A stretch of DNA of 64,000 bases from positions 286,716 to 350,715 of the forward strand of contig CAVQLG010000017.1 in the NCBI GenBank assembly GCA_963713275.1, read 5' to 3'. Below the pieces are notes generated by a model. It did no database searches. It was not told the DNA's origin and was given only the letters and a program-made list of their open reading frames with translations. The DNA comes from CAIWHR01 sp963713275. GTDB lineage: Bacteria > Pseudomonadota > Gammaproteobacteria > Burkholderiales > Casimicrobiaceae. Numbering within the stretch: position 1 is the stretch's first letter; each line of letters starts with the position of its first letter. A program made the translations under genes and the position numbers. Positions 1 to 9,302 of this stretch are shown here, piece by piece.

Positions 1-299
1 TCGGTGTAGCCGTCGCGCGCGCGGACCGCGGCGCCGACCCGGCGGTCGAAGAACGCCGCATCGATGGGCTCGTCCGCGTCGAAACTCCAGACGCGGGCGC
101 GGATCTGCGAAACCGGCGACCACGCCGCCGTGGCGAGCCAGTGACCGTCGGCGCTTCTGATCGCGACGCTCTCCCCGGACTGCGGGGCGCCGCGCACCTG
201 CGCAATCGCGCCGGAGAATACCCAAGGGTGCCGTTGCAGCAGGGACCTCTCGCGTCCCGGCTTGAGGCGCAGTTCCGCCGCGCGCGCCGGGTCAGCCAA
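1..299 (-). CDS. rlmI: 23S rRNA m5C methyltransferase RlmI, N-terminal part (runs off window)
   Basis: This is the amino-terminal 99 residues of an RlmI/YccW-type SAM-dependent methyltransferase, which methylates a cytosine of 23S rRNA. The visible part is the PUA RNA-binding domain. Its reverse-strand translation contains KPGRERSLLQRHPWVFSGAI followed by SQIRARVWSFD, the signature of the RlmI N-terminus. The catalytic Rossmann domain lies outside the window. The start is uncertain: a TTG at 299-297 gives a sensible protein and overlaps the stop of the upstream VIT1-type gene by a few bases, which suggests co-transcription. The family call is confident; the start codon is inferred. Confidence 0.85.
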   Translation of the reverse strand, partial: MADPARAAELRLKPGRERSLLQRHPWVFSGAIAQVRGAPQSGESVAIRSADGHWLATAAWSPVSQIRARVWSFDADEPIDAAFFDRRVGAAVRARDGYT

Positions 300-1335
300 G
301 GGCGACGCCGGCGAGCCTGCCGATCGCGTAGGTGACCGCACCGGCAATCCCGCCCAGCACCAGCATCCGCAGGCCGGAGAAGAGCGCGTGGCGGCCGGTG
401 AACAGGGACATGGCCGCGCCGACCGCGAACAGCGCGAGGCCCGTGACGCCGATGGCGAGCGGCAGCGCCGCCGGCCCGGCCAAGAGCATGTAGGGCAGCA
501 AGGGGAGCAGCGCGCCGGCGGCGAAGGCGACGAACGACGATCCTGCGGCACCCCAGGGCGAACCGAGTTCGTCCGGGTTGAGGCCGAGCTCTTCACGCGC
601 GAGCGTGTCGAGCGCGTGCTCGGGATCGGCGATGAGCCGGCTCGCGAGTCGCGTCGCCTCCTTCTTGGGCAATCCCTTGGCCGCGTAGATCAGCGCGAGC
701 TCCTGCGCCTCGGCTTCGGGATACTGGCGCAGCTCCTCGCGCTCGATCGCGATCTGGTGTTCGAACAGCTCCCGCTGCGAGCGCACCGAGATGTACTCTC
801 CGGCCGCCATCGCGAACGCGCCGGCGCACATGCCGGCGATGCCGGTGAGCAGCACGACCTTGCCGTCGGCGGCGGCGCCGGCGACGCCGAGGATCAGGCT
901 CGCATTGGAGACGAGTCCGTCGTTGATCCCGAAGACGGCGGCCCGCAGGTTGCCCCCGCTGCCGAGGCCACGGTGCCCGTGCTCCATGCCGGCGCCGGGA
1001 CGAGGGATCACGTGTCCGGCGGCGACCGGTGCGGAGCTCGAATAGACGGCCATCCCCCGCACCTTCATCGCGGCGAGAACACCCTTGAGCGGCTTCGGCC
1101 CGAACGCGCGCACCAACGCCGCGACCGAACGCGTGCGCAGATCCGGGACGAACGCAGGCGGCGCCGCGTGGCCGCGCGCCGTGAGCTGGGCACGCCAGAT
1201 CGCGGCCTGGGCCTCGGCTTCGCCGGCGAGGCGGTAAAACAGGTTCTCGCGTGCGGTGCCGGCCTCGGCCGCCGCGCACACGCGGTAGAGGAAGGCGGAG
1301 CGCTGCTCTTCCTGCCAGCTTTCGAGCGGATTCAT
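292..1335 (-). CDS. Erythrin-VIT1 fusion, vacuolar-iron-transporter-type membrane protein
   Basis: A 347-residue protein with two parts. Residues 1-90 form a ferritin-like (erythrin) helical region rich in Glu, starting MNPLESWQEEQ. The rest is a CCC1/VIT1 domain with the family signature AVFGINDGLVSNASLILGVAG and about five membrane segments. Known members of this architecture (MbfA) export iron or manganese from the cytoplasm and bind metal through the ferritin-like part. The first ATG with a coherent N-terminus is at 1335; no strong Shine-Dalgarno is visible. The canonical EExxH di-iron motif of the erythrin part is not obvious, so metal oxidation is not assured. It overlaps the start of rlmI. 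Confidence 0.88.
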   Translation of the reverse strand: MNPLESWQEEQRSAFLYRVCAAAEAGTARENLFYRLAGEAEAQAAIWRAQLTARGHAAPPAFVPDLRTRSVAALVRAFGPKPLKGVLAAMKVRGMAVYSSSAPVAAGHVIPRPGAGMEHGHRGLGSGGNLRAAVFGINDGLVSNASLILGVAGAAADGKVVLLTGIAGMCAGAFAMAAGEYISVRSQRELFEHQIAIEREELRQYPEAEAQELALIYAAKGLPKKEATRLASRLIADPEHALDTLAREELGLNPDELGSPWGAAGSSFVAFAAGALLPLLPYMLLAGPAALPLAIGVTGLALFAVGAAMSLFTGRHALFSGLRMLVLGGIAGAVTYAIGRLAGVALG

Positions 1336-1514
1336 CGTGACGTGCCAGAGCTCTCTGACTGCGAATGCCGCGCGCCCGGGCTCGACCCGCCTGCGCTTGG
1401 CGCCTTGCTCACTGTACCCCAAAATCCGAGGTCGAGCGCACGCCAATCCGGCGCGCTGCGGCGAGGGCGCAGGCGAGGATCCAGGACGCGGGGCGCATCG
1501 GCCGGGCGCGTCGG

Positions 1515-2486
1515 CTACGCCGCGAGCAGGCCGTCGATGCGCGCCATCACGTCCGGCGTGAGCCGGGGCACGACTTCGAGGGCGCGCATGTTCTCGGCGA
1601 CCTGCGCGGCGCGGCTCGCGCCGGTGATCACGGTCGACACGCGTGGGTTCTTGAGGCACCACGCGAGCGAGAGCTGCGCCAGCGTGCAGGAGAGCTCCGC
1701 AGCGAGAGGCGCCAGCCGGCGTGCGACGGCGACGCGTGCCGGGTCGGTCAGGCGCTCGGCGAGCCATTCGTAGCCCTTGAGCGTAGCGCGCGAGCCGGCC
1801 GGCACGCCGTCGTTGTACTTGCCCGTGAGCAGTCCCGATGCGAGCGGGCTCCACGTCGTCGTCCCGAGCCCGATGTCTTCGTACAGGCGGGCGTATTCCT
1901 TCTCGACGCGCTCGCGGTGCAGCAGGTTGTACTGCGGCTGCTCCATCACCGGCTTGTGGAGGTGGTGACGTTCGGCGATCTGCCAGGCCGCCGTGATCTC
2001 GCCGGCGGTCCACTCCGACGTGCCCCAGTACAGCGCCTTGCCGGCGCTGACGATGTCGTGCATCGCCCACACGGTCTCCTCGATCGGCGTGTCGGGGTCG
2101 GCACGGTGGCAGAACACGAGGTCGACGTATTCGAGCCCGAGTCGCGACAGCGCGCCGTCGATCGCCTGCAGCAGGTACTTGCGGTTCAGCGTGTTCTTCT
2201 CGTTGGGGCCGTCGTGCAGGCCCCAGTACAGCTTGGTCGACACCAGGTACGACGCGCGGCGCCACCCGAGGCGGCGCAGCGCCTCGCCCATGATGACCTC
2301 CGCCTTGCCGTTGGCGTAGACCTCGGCGTTGTCGAAGAAGTTGACGCCGGCATCGTGGGCAGCGGCCATGCATTCGCAGGCGAGGTCGGTGCCCATCTGG
2401 TTGCCGTAGGATACCCAGGAACCGAGCGAGAGCTCGCTCACCTTGAGTCCCGAACGGCCGAGGCGGCGGTAGTGCATCGCGGTCAT
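1515..2486 (-). CDS. Aldo/keto reductase, Kv-beta/YghZ-like
   Basis: A 323-residue NADPH-dependent aldo/keto reductase of the AKR6/Kv-beta-like group, predicted to reduce aldehydes or ketones in the cytoplasm. The catalytic tetrad is visible: Asp and Tyr in FFDNAEVYANG, Lys in VSTKLYWG and His in LVFCHRADPDTP. The C-terminal cofactor-binding segment STVITGASRAAQVAENM is also present. The ATG at 2486 is preceded by GGGAG about nine bases upstream, which favours it over the internal ATG at 2477. Length is normal for the family. The physiological substrate cannot be read from sequence. Its 3' end faces the VIT1-type gene across about 180 bp. Confidence 0.93.
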   Translation of the reverse strand: MTAMHYRRLGRSGLKVSELSLGSWVSYGNQMGTDLACECMAAAHDAGVNFFDNAEVYANGKAEVIMGEALRRLGWRRASYLVSTKLYWGLHDGPNEKNTLNRKYLLQAIDGALSRLGLEYVDLVFCHRADPDTPIEETVWAMHDIVSAGKALYWGTSEWTAGEITAAWQIAERHHLHKPVMEQPQYNLLHRERVEKEYARLYEDIGLGTTTWSPLASGLLTGKYNDGVPAGSRATLKGYEWLAERLTDPARVAVARRLAPLAAELSCTLAQLSLAWCLKNPRVSTVITGASRAAQVAENMRALEVVPRLTPDVMARIDGLLAA

Positions 2487-2514
2487 GCCGGCTCCCTCGC
2501 TTGCCGGGGGGAGG

Positions 2515-2916
2515 TCACACGGCGGTCAGCCGCGGACCGCTCGACTTCTTCTCGAACGCCGCCTGGCAGCCGATGCAGCGCAGCGCCGTCGGGTAGGCCA
2601 CGAGGCGCGCCGCGGCGATTGCGGCGCCGCAGTCGATGCACTCGCCGTACGCGCCGCTCCTCATCCGCGCCAGCGCCGCATCGACCTCCGTGAGTTCGTT
2701 CAGCACGTGCGTCGTCCCGGCGATGTCGAGCTCCGCCAAGGCGTCGGCGACGGCCCAGTCGTCGTTCTCGTGGAGCCGATTCGCGAGCCCTACGACGCGG
2801 TCGTCGCCGCTGCCCTTGAGCTGCGCCTTGACCTCGATGCGCAGCGCGGTGCGCCGAGCCTCGAGCTCGTTCCTGACGCGTTCGAGGTCGGCTGGCGGGA
2901 GCTTGAGGGTGGTCAT
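2515..2916 (-). CDS. DksA/TraR-family zinc-finger protein
   Basis: A 133-residue protein with an N-terminal coiled coil (about residues 5-85, rich in Glu/Arg/Leu) and a C-terminal C4 zinc finger, ECIDCG...RCIGCQ. This is the DksA/TraR architecture; members bind the secondary channel of RNA polymerase and modulate transcription. The coiled-coil tip lacks the DxxDxA motif needed by true DksA for ppGpp-dependent regulation, so it is better called DksA-like. The ATG at 2916 fits the domain start; a longer in-frame extension to 3000 lacks conservation. It is transcribed toward the aldo/keto reductase, with only 28 bp between the genes. Confidence 0.85.
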   Translation of the reverse strand: MTTLKLPPADLERVRNELEARRTALRIEVKAQLKGSGDDRVVGLANRLHENDDWAVADALAELDIAGTTHVLNELTEVDAALARMRSGAYGECIDCGAAIAAARLVAYPTALRCIGCQAAFEKKSSGPRLTAV

Positions 2917-3048
2917 GGGAGTTCCCGATCGGCGGTGGAAAAAAGCTGCGCCCCCAAGAGGGCGCGCGTTCCGTGTCTGCATCGTCGCGCAACGCCGCAC
3001 CCGTCGCGTTGATCGCCGTCAAGCTTCCGGCGCGTCCCGCGTCCGGCC

Positions 3049-3076
3049 CTTGAAACGGCCGTCATGGACCCCAGAT
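3049..3076 (+). promoter_or_regulatory. Sigma-32 heat-shock promoter of hsp20
   Basis: CTTGAA (3049-3054), a 14-nt spacer, then CCCCAGAT (3069-3076). This matches the RpoH consensus CTTGAA-N13-15-CCCCATNT closely and lies about 95 bp upstream of the Hsp20 start codon. A direct sequence match in the expected context; not experimentally shown. Confidence 0.72.
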
Positions 3077-3171
3077 TCGGAACCGAGACGGCGCGTGCCG
3101 TCCCGGGCCTCCGGCGAGGCCGGGACGTGCGCGCGGCCAACCACCTGTCCCATCTGACGAGGAGAACCGAC

Positions 3172-3597
3172 ATGAACCAGCTCACCCGCTACGACCCCTT
3201 TGCCGACACCGGCTTCGACGACCTGTTCCGCGGCTTTTTCAAGCCCGTCCGCGTGGCGAACGCCCCGTCGCCGGTCGCGATCAAGATGGACGTCACCGAG
3301 ACCGACAAGGCCTACGTCGTCCACGCCGAGATCCCCGGCGTCAGGAGGGAGGAGATCAACGTGGCGATCGAAGGCAATCAGGTTACGATCGGCGCCGAGG
3401 TCAAGAAGGAATCCGAGCAGAAGGAAGGCGACCGCGTGCTTCGGAGCGAGCGGTACTTCGGCAGCGTGTACCGCAGCTTCACGCTTCCGGTCGAGCTCGA
3501 CGAGAGCGCCAGCGCGGCCAAGTACGAGAACGGCATCCTCGAGCTGACGCTCGCGAAGAAGGCTCCGGTCGCAGGACGCAGACTCGCGGTTCAGTGA
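3172..3597 (+). CDS. hsp20: Small heat-shock protein, Hsp20 family
   Basis: A 141-residue alpha-crystallin-type ATP-independent holdase chaperone that keeps unfolding proteins soluble. An N-terminal arm (MNQLTRYDPFAD) is followed by the alpha-crystallin domain (about residues 38-135), with the hallmark GILELTLAKK near the end and the IPGVRREEINVAIEG strand region. The ATG at 3172 is preceded by AGGAGA with good spacing, so upstream in-frame codons from 3064 are leader sequence. The C-terminal I-x-I oligomerisation motif is not obvious. A sigma-32-like promoter at 3049-3076 fits heat induction. Confidence 0.95.
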   Translation: MNQLTRYDPFADTGFDDLFRGFFKPVRVANAPSPVAIKMDVTETDKAYVVHAEIPGVRREEINVAIEGNQVTIGAEVKKESEQKEGDRVLRSERYFGSVYRSFTLPVELDESASAAKYENGILELTLAKKAPVAGRRLAVQ

Positions 3598-3639
3598 CGG
3601 GGGAAGGCGGCGCTTGCGGGGCGCGCCGTCGGGACCCGA

Positions 3640-3680
3640 CTGCCCGCGTGCAGGCACCCGGAGTGCAGGCGCGCGGGCAG
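3640..3680. terminator. GC-rich inverted repeat between convergent hsp20 and msrA
   Basis: CTGCCCGCG (3640-3648) is matched by CGCGGGCAG (3672-3680) across a 23-nt loop. It sits between the two convergent genes where a terminator is expected, but there is no T-tract, so the role is inferred. Confidence 0.3.
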
Positions 3681-3835
3681 CCGGCGTTGCGCGAGGATGG
3701 GCAGCGCACGCCGCCTCGATCACGTCGCGCAGAGGACCGTGCGGCGACGCCGCGGCGAGAGGTCCGGGACGACGCCGGAGCGCTCGATCGTTCCCGCGCT
3801 GAGCGGTCCTTCAGCGCGCGCCGGACCCCGCGGCG

Positions 3836-4484
3836 CTATTTCGGGGCGCTGCCCCAGAGGTCGGCGAGCCGCCGGTCGCGCCCGCAGCCGTTGCGGTAGT
3901 AGGCATAGCGGATCGGGTTCTTCACGTAATAGTCCTGATGGTAGTCCTCGGCCGGCCAGAACTCGCCGGCGGCGAGCACCGGTGTGACGATCGGGTCCTT
4001 GAACGGCTTCGTTTTCTCCAGCGCGGCGCGCGACGCTTCCGCCGCCCGCCGCTGCGCCTCGTCGTGGACGAAGATCGCGCTGCGGTACTGGCTGCCGACG
4101 TCGCAGAACTGGCGGTCCGCCGACGGTCGGATCGATATTGCGCCAGAACACCTCGAGCAGGCGCTCGTAGCCCACGCGCGACGGGTCGTAGCGGACCTGC
4201 ACGACTTCGGCGTGGCCCGTGACGCCGGCCGAAACCTCGGCGTAGGTCGGATTGCGCGTCTTGCCTCCCATGTAGCCCGACGTCGTGGCGAGGACCCCGT
4301 CGAGCTTGTCGAACGGGGGCTCCATGCACCAGAAGCAGCCGCCGGCAAAGGTGGCCACGGCGCTCGCCGGTGGAGGCGCGGTCCGCGCTGCCGGCGTCTG
4401 CGCGCTCGCCGTCGCGGCGAGCAGCGCGGCGCACAGCGCGAGGGCGAGTCGTACGAGCGCGGGCAGCGGCGGACGGGCGGGCAT
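3836..4484 (-). CDS. msrA: Peptide methionine sulfoxide reductase MsrA, exported, frameshifted
   Basis: Reduces methionine-S-sulfoxide in proteins. The N-terminal frame shows a signal peptide (MPARPPLPALVRLALALC...), then the active-site motif FAGGCFWCMEPPF and GHAEVVQVRYDPSRVGYE. After NIDPTV the reading continues one base out of phase with RQFCDVGSQYRSAIF and ends NPIRYAYYRNGCGRDRR. The total length (649 nt) is one base over a whole number of codons, so a single extra base near 4119-4124 breaks the gene. The ATG at 4484 follows GGAGGAG. The signal peptide implies a periplasmic enzyme. Either a true pseudogene or a sequencing error; both halves are otherwise well conserved. Confidence 0.88.
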
Positions 4485-4536
4485 GGTGGTCTCCTCCATG
4501 TTGCGGCCCGGTGGCGCCCGGAACCGCGACGGCGGG

Positions 4537-4894
4537 TCAGCGCGGCTGCGCCGGCGGCACGTAAGGGGCGCAGTCGACGAGCCGCGTGGGAACCGCGTCG
4601 CGGATGAGCTGCAAGTCCATGCCCTTGCCTCGCAGCTCCAGGAAGCCGTTGGTGAAGCGAACGCCGGACGCGGCAGCAATCTGGTAGAGGATCACGCGCT
4701 CGCCATCCGGCAGCAGGAGGCGCGCCTCGCCGGCGGCGAACTTGATCACCAGGCGCTCGCCGTCGAGCAGGCAGGCGAACGTGTTCTTCGCGGCTTCCTC
4801 CGCCTCCTTGCGCTTCATTTCCTCGCAGCCGGCGGCCGCGACGGCGGCCGCGGCAAGGAACGGCGACGAGGAAGGGCTGCGAACGGACGGGCAT
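4537..4894 (-). CDS. Small putative lipoprotein, frameshifted near the signal peptide
   Basis: About 118 residues if a single extra base is removed. The C-terminal frame reads AAAVAAAGCEEMKRKEAEEA, a lipobox-like segment followed by a charged region, then DGERLVIKFAAGEARLLLPD and a proline-rich end. No ATG is available in that frame; the ATG at 4894 (MPVRSQPFLVAV) lies one base out of phase and would give a proper signal sequence if one base near 4850 were removed. The family is not recognised. It lies between the LEA-2-type gene and msrA on the same strand. Confidence 0.55.
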
Positions 4895-5047
4895 GATGGC
4901 GGCTCCCAGGCTGATCGTGACGAGATTAGCACGCCTGATTCGGCGCCGCCGTTGCCGGCGGCGCCGAAATGCCGGCGACGGCCGGCGCGGCGGCCGCGGC
5001 TTCGGCAGGCTGTGGTCTTGGCGCGGCTGCGCGGGTTGCGATCCTGG

Positions 5048-5578
5048 TCAGCGTGCGGTGGCCGGCAGCTCGGCCGCAAGCGGCAACTCGTTGACGGTGT
5101 CGAAGCCGAAACTGCTGGCGCGTCCCAGCGACATCGGCGGCGCAACGAGATTCGCAGTGCCCTGGATGCGATACCGCAGGCGCGGATGCTGGACACCCGA
5201 CTTCCGCTGCAGCTCGTAGACGTCGCGCACGATCCCGGCGAGCGTGCTGGTCGCCTCGACATCGACCCGGGCCTCGCCGTAACGCGGCACGGTGAAGACC
5301 TGGTTGCTGACGCCACTGGCGATCGTCGTGCCGCTGGCTTCGATCCGGTAGGCGAGGCCGTCGACGGTGAGGTCGGCGTTGCCCCGGTTCTGGAACCGCA
5401 GCGTGAGCCGCATCCGCTGCTCCAGCGGCGCTGCGTCGAGAAGCATGACGTTCGCGAGGTGCACTTCGACGCGTTCTTCACCGGAACCCGCGCAGCCCGG
5501 CAGCAGCGCGGCGGCCAGCAGCAGCGCCAGCGCCCGCCGCCGCGCCCGAAGGGTGGTCACCGCTGCCGTGGCGTTCAC
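5048..5578 (-). CDS. LEA type 2 (WHy-domain) family lipoprotein
   Basis: A 176-residue protein with an N-terminal signal ending in a lipobox-like LLPGCAGSGEE, followed by a beta-rich WHy/LEA-2 domain: LEQRMRLTLRFQNRGNADLT, then GLAYRIEASGTTIASGVSN and VPRYGEARVDVEA. Bacterial LEA-2 lipoproteins are outer-membrane-associated and of uncertain function, sometimes linked to stress protection. It starts at a GTG (5578) that overlaps the stop of the upstream gene (GTGA), indicating translational coupling. Confident on domain; the role is unknown. Confidence 0.8.
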   Translation of the reverse strand: MNATAAVTTLRARRRALALLLAAALLPGCAGSGEERVEVHLANVMLLDAAPLEQRMRLTLRFQNRGNADLTVDGLAYRIEASGTTIASGVSNQVFTVPRYGEARVDVEATSTLAGIVRDVYELQRKSGVQHPRLRYRIQGTANLVAPPMSLGRASSFGFDTVNELPLAAELPATAR

Positions 5579-5919
5579 TTGGCGTCGGCCTGTTCCTGCT
5601 GCTCGCGGAAAGCCTTGGCGGAGCCGTTGAACTCCTCGATCGCCGCATTGGCAGCGTCGATGTGAACCTTGGCGGCGTCCTGGAACGGCTTCGCCGCCGC
5701 CTGCTGGTCGGCAACGTAGGTCTTGAGGCAGTTGAGGTAGTTGTTCACCAGGCGGGTCCACGCCCGACGCTGGTTGTCGGAGGCGAGGCGACCCGGATGA
5801 TCGTCGGGCTTCACGCAGCTGTGCTTGGCCGGTGCGGGCGGGGGCGTCTGCGTCCAGGCTGCGGGCGCGGACACGATCGATGCAAGCAGGACGGGAAGGC
5901 ACCGGCGAAGAGACGGCAT
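5575..5919 (-). CDS. Exported hypothetical protein
   Basis: A 114-residue secreted protein. A signal peptide, MPSLRRCLPVLLASIVSAPA, is followed by a mature part with two cysteines (HSCVKPDD and NYLNCLKTYV) that could form a disulfide, and a helical Ala/Gln-rich C-terminus. I do not recognise the family. It is translationally coupled (4-bp overlap) to the downstream LEA-2 lipoprotein, so the two probably act together in the envelope. The start at ATG 5919 was chosen for its signal peptide; a TTG at 5928 is possible. Confidence 0.7.
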   Translation of the reverse strand: MPSLRRCLPVLLASIVSAPAAWTQTPPPAPAKHSCVKPDDHPGRLASDNQRRAWTRLVNNYLNCLKTYVADQQAAAKPFQDAAKVHIDAANAAIEEFNGSAKAFREQQEQADAK

Positions 5920-6465
5920 GGCGTGCAACCCGACAAGTGGCGAGAACGGGAATGGTACTGCTTCCGTCCGGTGCGCAATAGTGGCGCGCGCGGGCAGGCG
6001 GGTCGCGCGAAGCCGTGCTACGCGCCGGCGCCGACGGTTGTGGCGAGCTCGCCGGATCGTGCTAGGCTTGCCGCCGGGCGCGCTCGCGCCCCGTGCCCAT
6101 CACCGTGCCCATCGGCCGTGCCCCTGAGCCATCCACATGGGCGGTCGCAGCGGCGAACAGGGACAGTAATCGCATGATCATGTTGGGCAGGAACACGTCG
6201 TCCGCGCAACTCGGGGACCCGGGCTCGCACCCGCAGCGCGGCTGCGCCGACGTCGGCGCGGCCGGTGGCTTCGCGCGCGCACGCGGTGCCGCGCCATCGC
6301 GGCGCGGGGCCGGCGTCTGCGCGCGCCAACGCGGGTGGGTCGCCGCAGCGGCGCTGGCGCTCGCCGCGTGCCAGCCGGGGGCGCCGCGAATCCCGCCGCC
6401 GGCCGGTATCGGCGTGCCCGCGGCGCCGGCCGCCGCGCCGGCGCCGCGCGTGGCGCTGCCGGGGC
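5920..6465. other. Interval with a broken lipoprotein N-terminus
   Basis: No intact gene. On the + strand a frame from the ATG at 6174 contains GWVAAAALALAACQPGAP, a plausible lipoprotein signal and lipobox, then a Pro/Ala linker. It lies one base out of phase with the coding region that starts at 6466. Together (6174-6726) they are one base over a whole number of codons, so this may be the 5' part of that gene with one inserted base. Confidence 0.4.
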
Positions 6466-6726
6466 ATGGACCTTCCTCCAGGGCCGATCTATCGCTGCGC
6501 GATCGCAGGCAGCCAGAGCGTGCTGGCGCTGCCCGAGAACATCGAGTCGCTGTGCCGGCGGCATCCCGAGATGGGCCCCTGCCAATACGAGCGCGAAGGC
6601 TGTCGCCAGCGCGGTGGCCGGGTGTACACGTCGAAGGGCGACGAGGTCACCGCGGCGGTCGAAGCCGAGTACGACAAGCGCGTCCGCCGGGTTCGCTTCC
6701 AGGCGGACGGCGCGCCGAAGCGCTGA
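6466..6726 (+). CDS. Hypothetical protein, probably C-terminal part of a lipoprotein
   Basis: An 86-residue product starting MDLPPGPIYRCAIAG, with RRHPEMGPCQYEREGC and RGGRVYTSKGDEVTAAVEAEY. Four cysteines suggest an oxidising compartment. The ATG at 6466 has no convincing ribosome-binding site, and the upstream frame (see 5920-6465) supplies a signal peptide, so the real gene may begin near 6174 with a one-base frameshift. Family not recognised. It converges directly on the metallopeptidase gene, with no gap. Confidence 0.55.
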   Translation: MDLPPGPIYRCAIAGSQSVLALPENIESLCRRHPEMGPCQYEREGCRQRGGRVYTSKGDEVTAAVEAEYDKRVRRVRFQADGAPKR

Positions 6727-7650
<924 letters not shown>

Positions 7651-7850
7651 CGTTGTCGTCCCTGTTCGAGAGAGGCGCTTCGCCCCATGCTCCGCTGCGC
7701 GCGCAGCCCGCGGGCGCCGGGGTGCCGTCGCCCCGGGGAAAGCCGGGTCATTATGGCCGTCGTCCGGCGCCGGGGCAACCGCGCGGCGCTGCGGGTCGAG
7801 TTGCTTCGCGTGCGCGTCCGCGGGTTCTTTCGGGCGGCCTGCGGCAGCGG

Positions 7851-8270
7851 TCAGCGGGCGAGCAGCCAGCGCTTGAGCTCGGGGGCGGACAGGGCGCCGG
7901 ACTGGCGGTCGACCTCGAGGCCGCCCCGATACAGGATCAGGGTCGGAATGCTGCGGATGCGATGCCGCAACGACACCGCCGGGTGAGCGTCGGTGTCGAT
8001 CTTCGCGAACTGCACACGGCCCGCGAGATCGCGTGCGGCGTGCGCGAACTGGGGCGCCATCTGTTTGCAGGGGCCGCACCAGTCGGCCCAGAAATCGACG
8101 ACGACCGGCAACTCGGTCCGCGTCACGAAGCCGTCGAAGGACTCCGCCGTCAGCACCGCGGGCTCCTGCGTGAGCAGCGGCGACTTGCAGCCGCCGCACA
8201 CCGGGTGCTGGCCGAGACGTTCGGCGTCGACACGGTTCACGGTGTGGCAGCGCGGGCAGGCAAGGTGCAT
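7851..8270 (-). CDS. trxC: Thioredoxin 2 (TrxC)
   Basis: A 139-residue cytoplasmic thiol-disulfide reductase. The N-terminal zinc-binding module has two CxxC pairs (CPRCHTVNR and CGGCKSPLL), which separate TrxC from TrxA. The thioredoxin fold carries the active site VDFWADWCGPCKQMAPQF and the cis-proline loop IRSIPTLILYRGG. The gene is complete, with the expected length, and its ATG at 8270 sits exactly at the zinc module. It is transcribed in the same direction as the quinone-oxidoreductase-like gene upstream. Confidence 0.96.
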   Translation of the reverse strand: MHLACPRCHTVNRVDAERLGQHPVCGGCKSPLLTQEPAVLTAESFDGFVTRTELPVVVDFWADWCGPCKQMAPQFAHAARDLAGRVQFAKIDTDAHPAVSLRHRIRSIPTLILYRGGLEVDRQSGALSAPELKRWLLAR

Positions 8271-8329
8271 GGGGGATCTCGATCGCCGGGTGGGTGACTC
8301 GGCTGAGCTTGGGGCCGGATGCCGGCGGT

Positions 8330-9292
8330 TCAAGCCAGCGTCACGACGATCTTGCCGCGGCCGTGGCCGGTTTCCATCGCCCGCTGGGCGGCGGCGACGT
8401 CGGCGAGCCCGATCCGTTGCACGATCTGCGGTCGTAGCACGCCCGCGGCGGCATGCCGCGCAAGGCGCTCCCATAGCGGCTTGCGGTTCGCGAGCACCAG
8501 CGCGACGGCACGCTGCGCGGAAGCCAGGCGCGCGAACACGCCCGCGGCCGCCGTCCGCAGCGCGGCACCGGCACTGCCCGACGTGTTGATGTAGACGCCC
8601 GTGTGCGCGAGCACCCGCCGGCAGGCGAAGAAGTGGCTGCTGCAGGCGGCGTCGAAGACGACGTCGTAGCGCGTGCCGCGGTGCAGGAAGTCCTCGCGCG
8701 TGTAGTCGACCACGTCGTCGGCGCCGAGGGCGCGAACGAAGTCCGCGTTGGCCGGGCCGCACACCGCGGTCACCGTTGCGCCGAGGTGCTTGCCAAGCTG
8801 GACCGCGAGATGCCCGACGCCGCCGGCCGCGCCGGTGACGAGCAGTCGCTGTCCCGGCTGGAGCCGGGCATGGTCTTCCAGCGCCTGCACCGCGGTGCCG
8901 CCCGCGATCGGCAGCGCCGCCGCCGCTTCGAAGCTGACACCGTCGGGAATCGCGGCCAACTCGTCGCCCGCGACGGCGATCGACTCGGCCAGCGCACCCT
9001 GGCGCCCGCGCGCGGGCAGCGAGCCGAAAACGCGCTGGCCGAGGTAATGGCGGGTTGCGCCGCCGCCGACACCGACGATCACGCCGGCGAAGTCCGATCC
9101 GACCCCGCGCGGCGGACGCTCGAAGCCGGGCACCAGCGCGAAATGCCCGGCGCGGATCTTCCAGTCCAGAGGGTTGAGGCTTGCCGCATGGACGCGGATC
9201 CTGAAGCCGCCGGGGGGGCAATCGGGTTCCGGCACGTCGGCCAGGTAGAGGCGATCGGCCGGGCCGAAGCCGTCGTAGCGCAGCGCCTTCAT
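8330..9292 (-). CDS. Zinc-independent NAD(P)-dependent quinone oxidoreductase / MDR-family reductase
   Basis: A 320-residue medium-chain dehydrogenase of the quinone-oxidoreductase (zeta-crystallin-like) group. An N-terminal GroES-like domain has AASLNPLDWKIRAGHF, followed by the NADPH-binding Rossmann fold, GQRLLVTGAAGGVGHLAVQ. Zinc ligands of alcohol dehydrogenases are absent. The ATG at 9292 begins the conserved MKALRYDGFG; a GTG nine bases upstream (9301) just follows the stop of the DUF2237 gene and is an alternative. It belongs to a compact minus-strand run with the DUF2237 and esterase genes. Confidence 0.9.
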   Translation of the reverse strand: MKALRYDGFGPADRLYLADVPEPDCPPGGFRIRVHAASLNPLDWKIRAGHFALVPGFERPPRGVGSDFAGVIVGVGGGATRHYLGQRVFGSLPARGRQGALAESIAVAGDELAAIPDGVSFEAAAALPIAGGTAVQALEDHARLQPGQRLLVTGAAGGVGHLAVQLGKHLGATVTAVCGPANADFVRALGADDVVDYTREDFLHRGTRYDVVFDAACSSHFFACRRVLAHTGVYINTSGSAGAALRTAAAGVFARLASAQRAVALVLANRKPLWERLARHAAAGVLRPQIVQRIGLADVAAAQRAMETGHGRGKIVVTLA

Positions 9293-9302
9293 CGAGCGCA
9301 CT

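Noticed and set aside
292..2373. Single 693-codon frame reading into the VIT1-type gene
   Set aside because: The part upstream of 1335 overlaps the aldo/keto reductase in another frame and has no conserved sequence.
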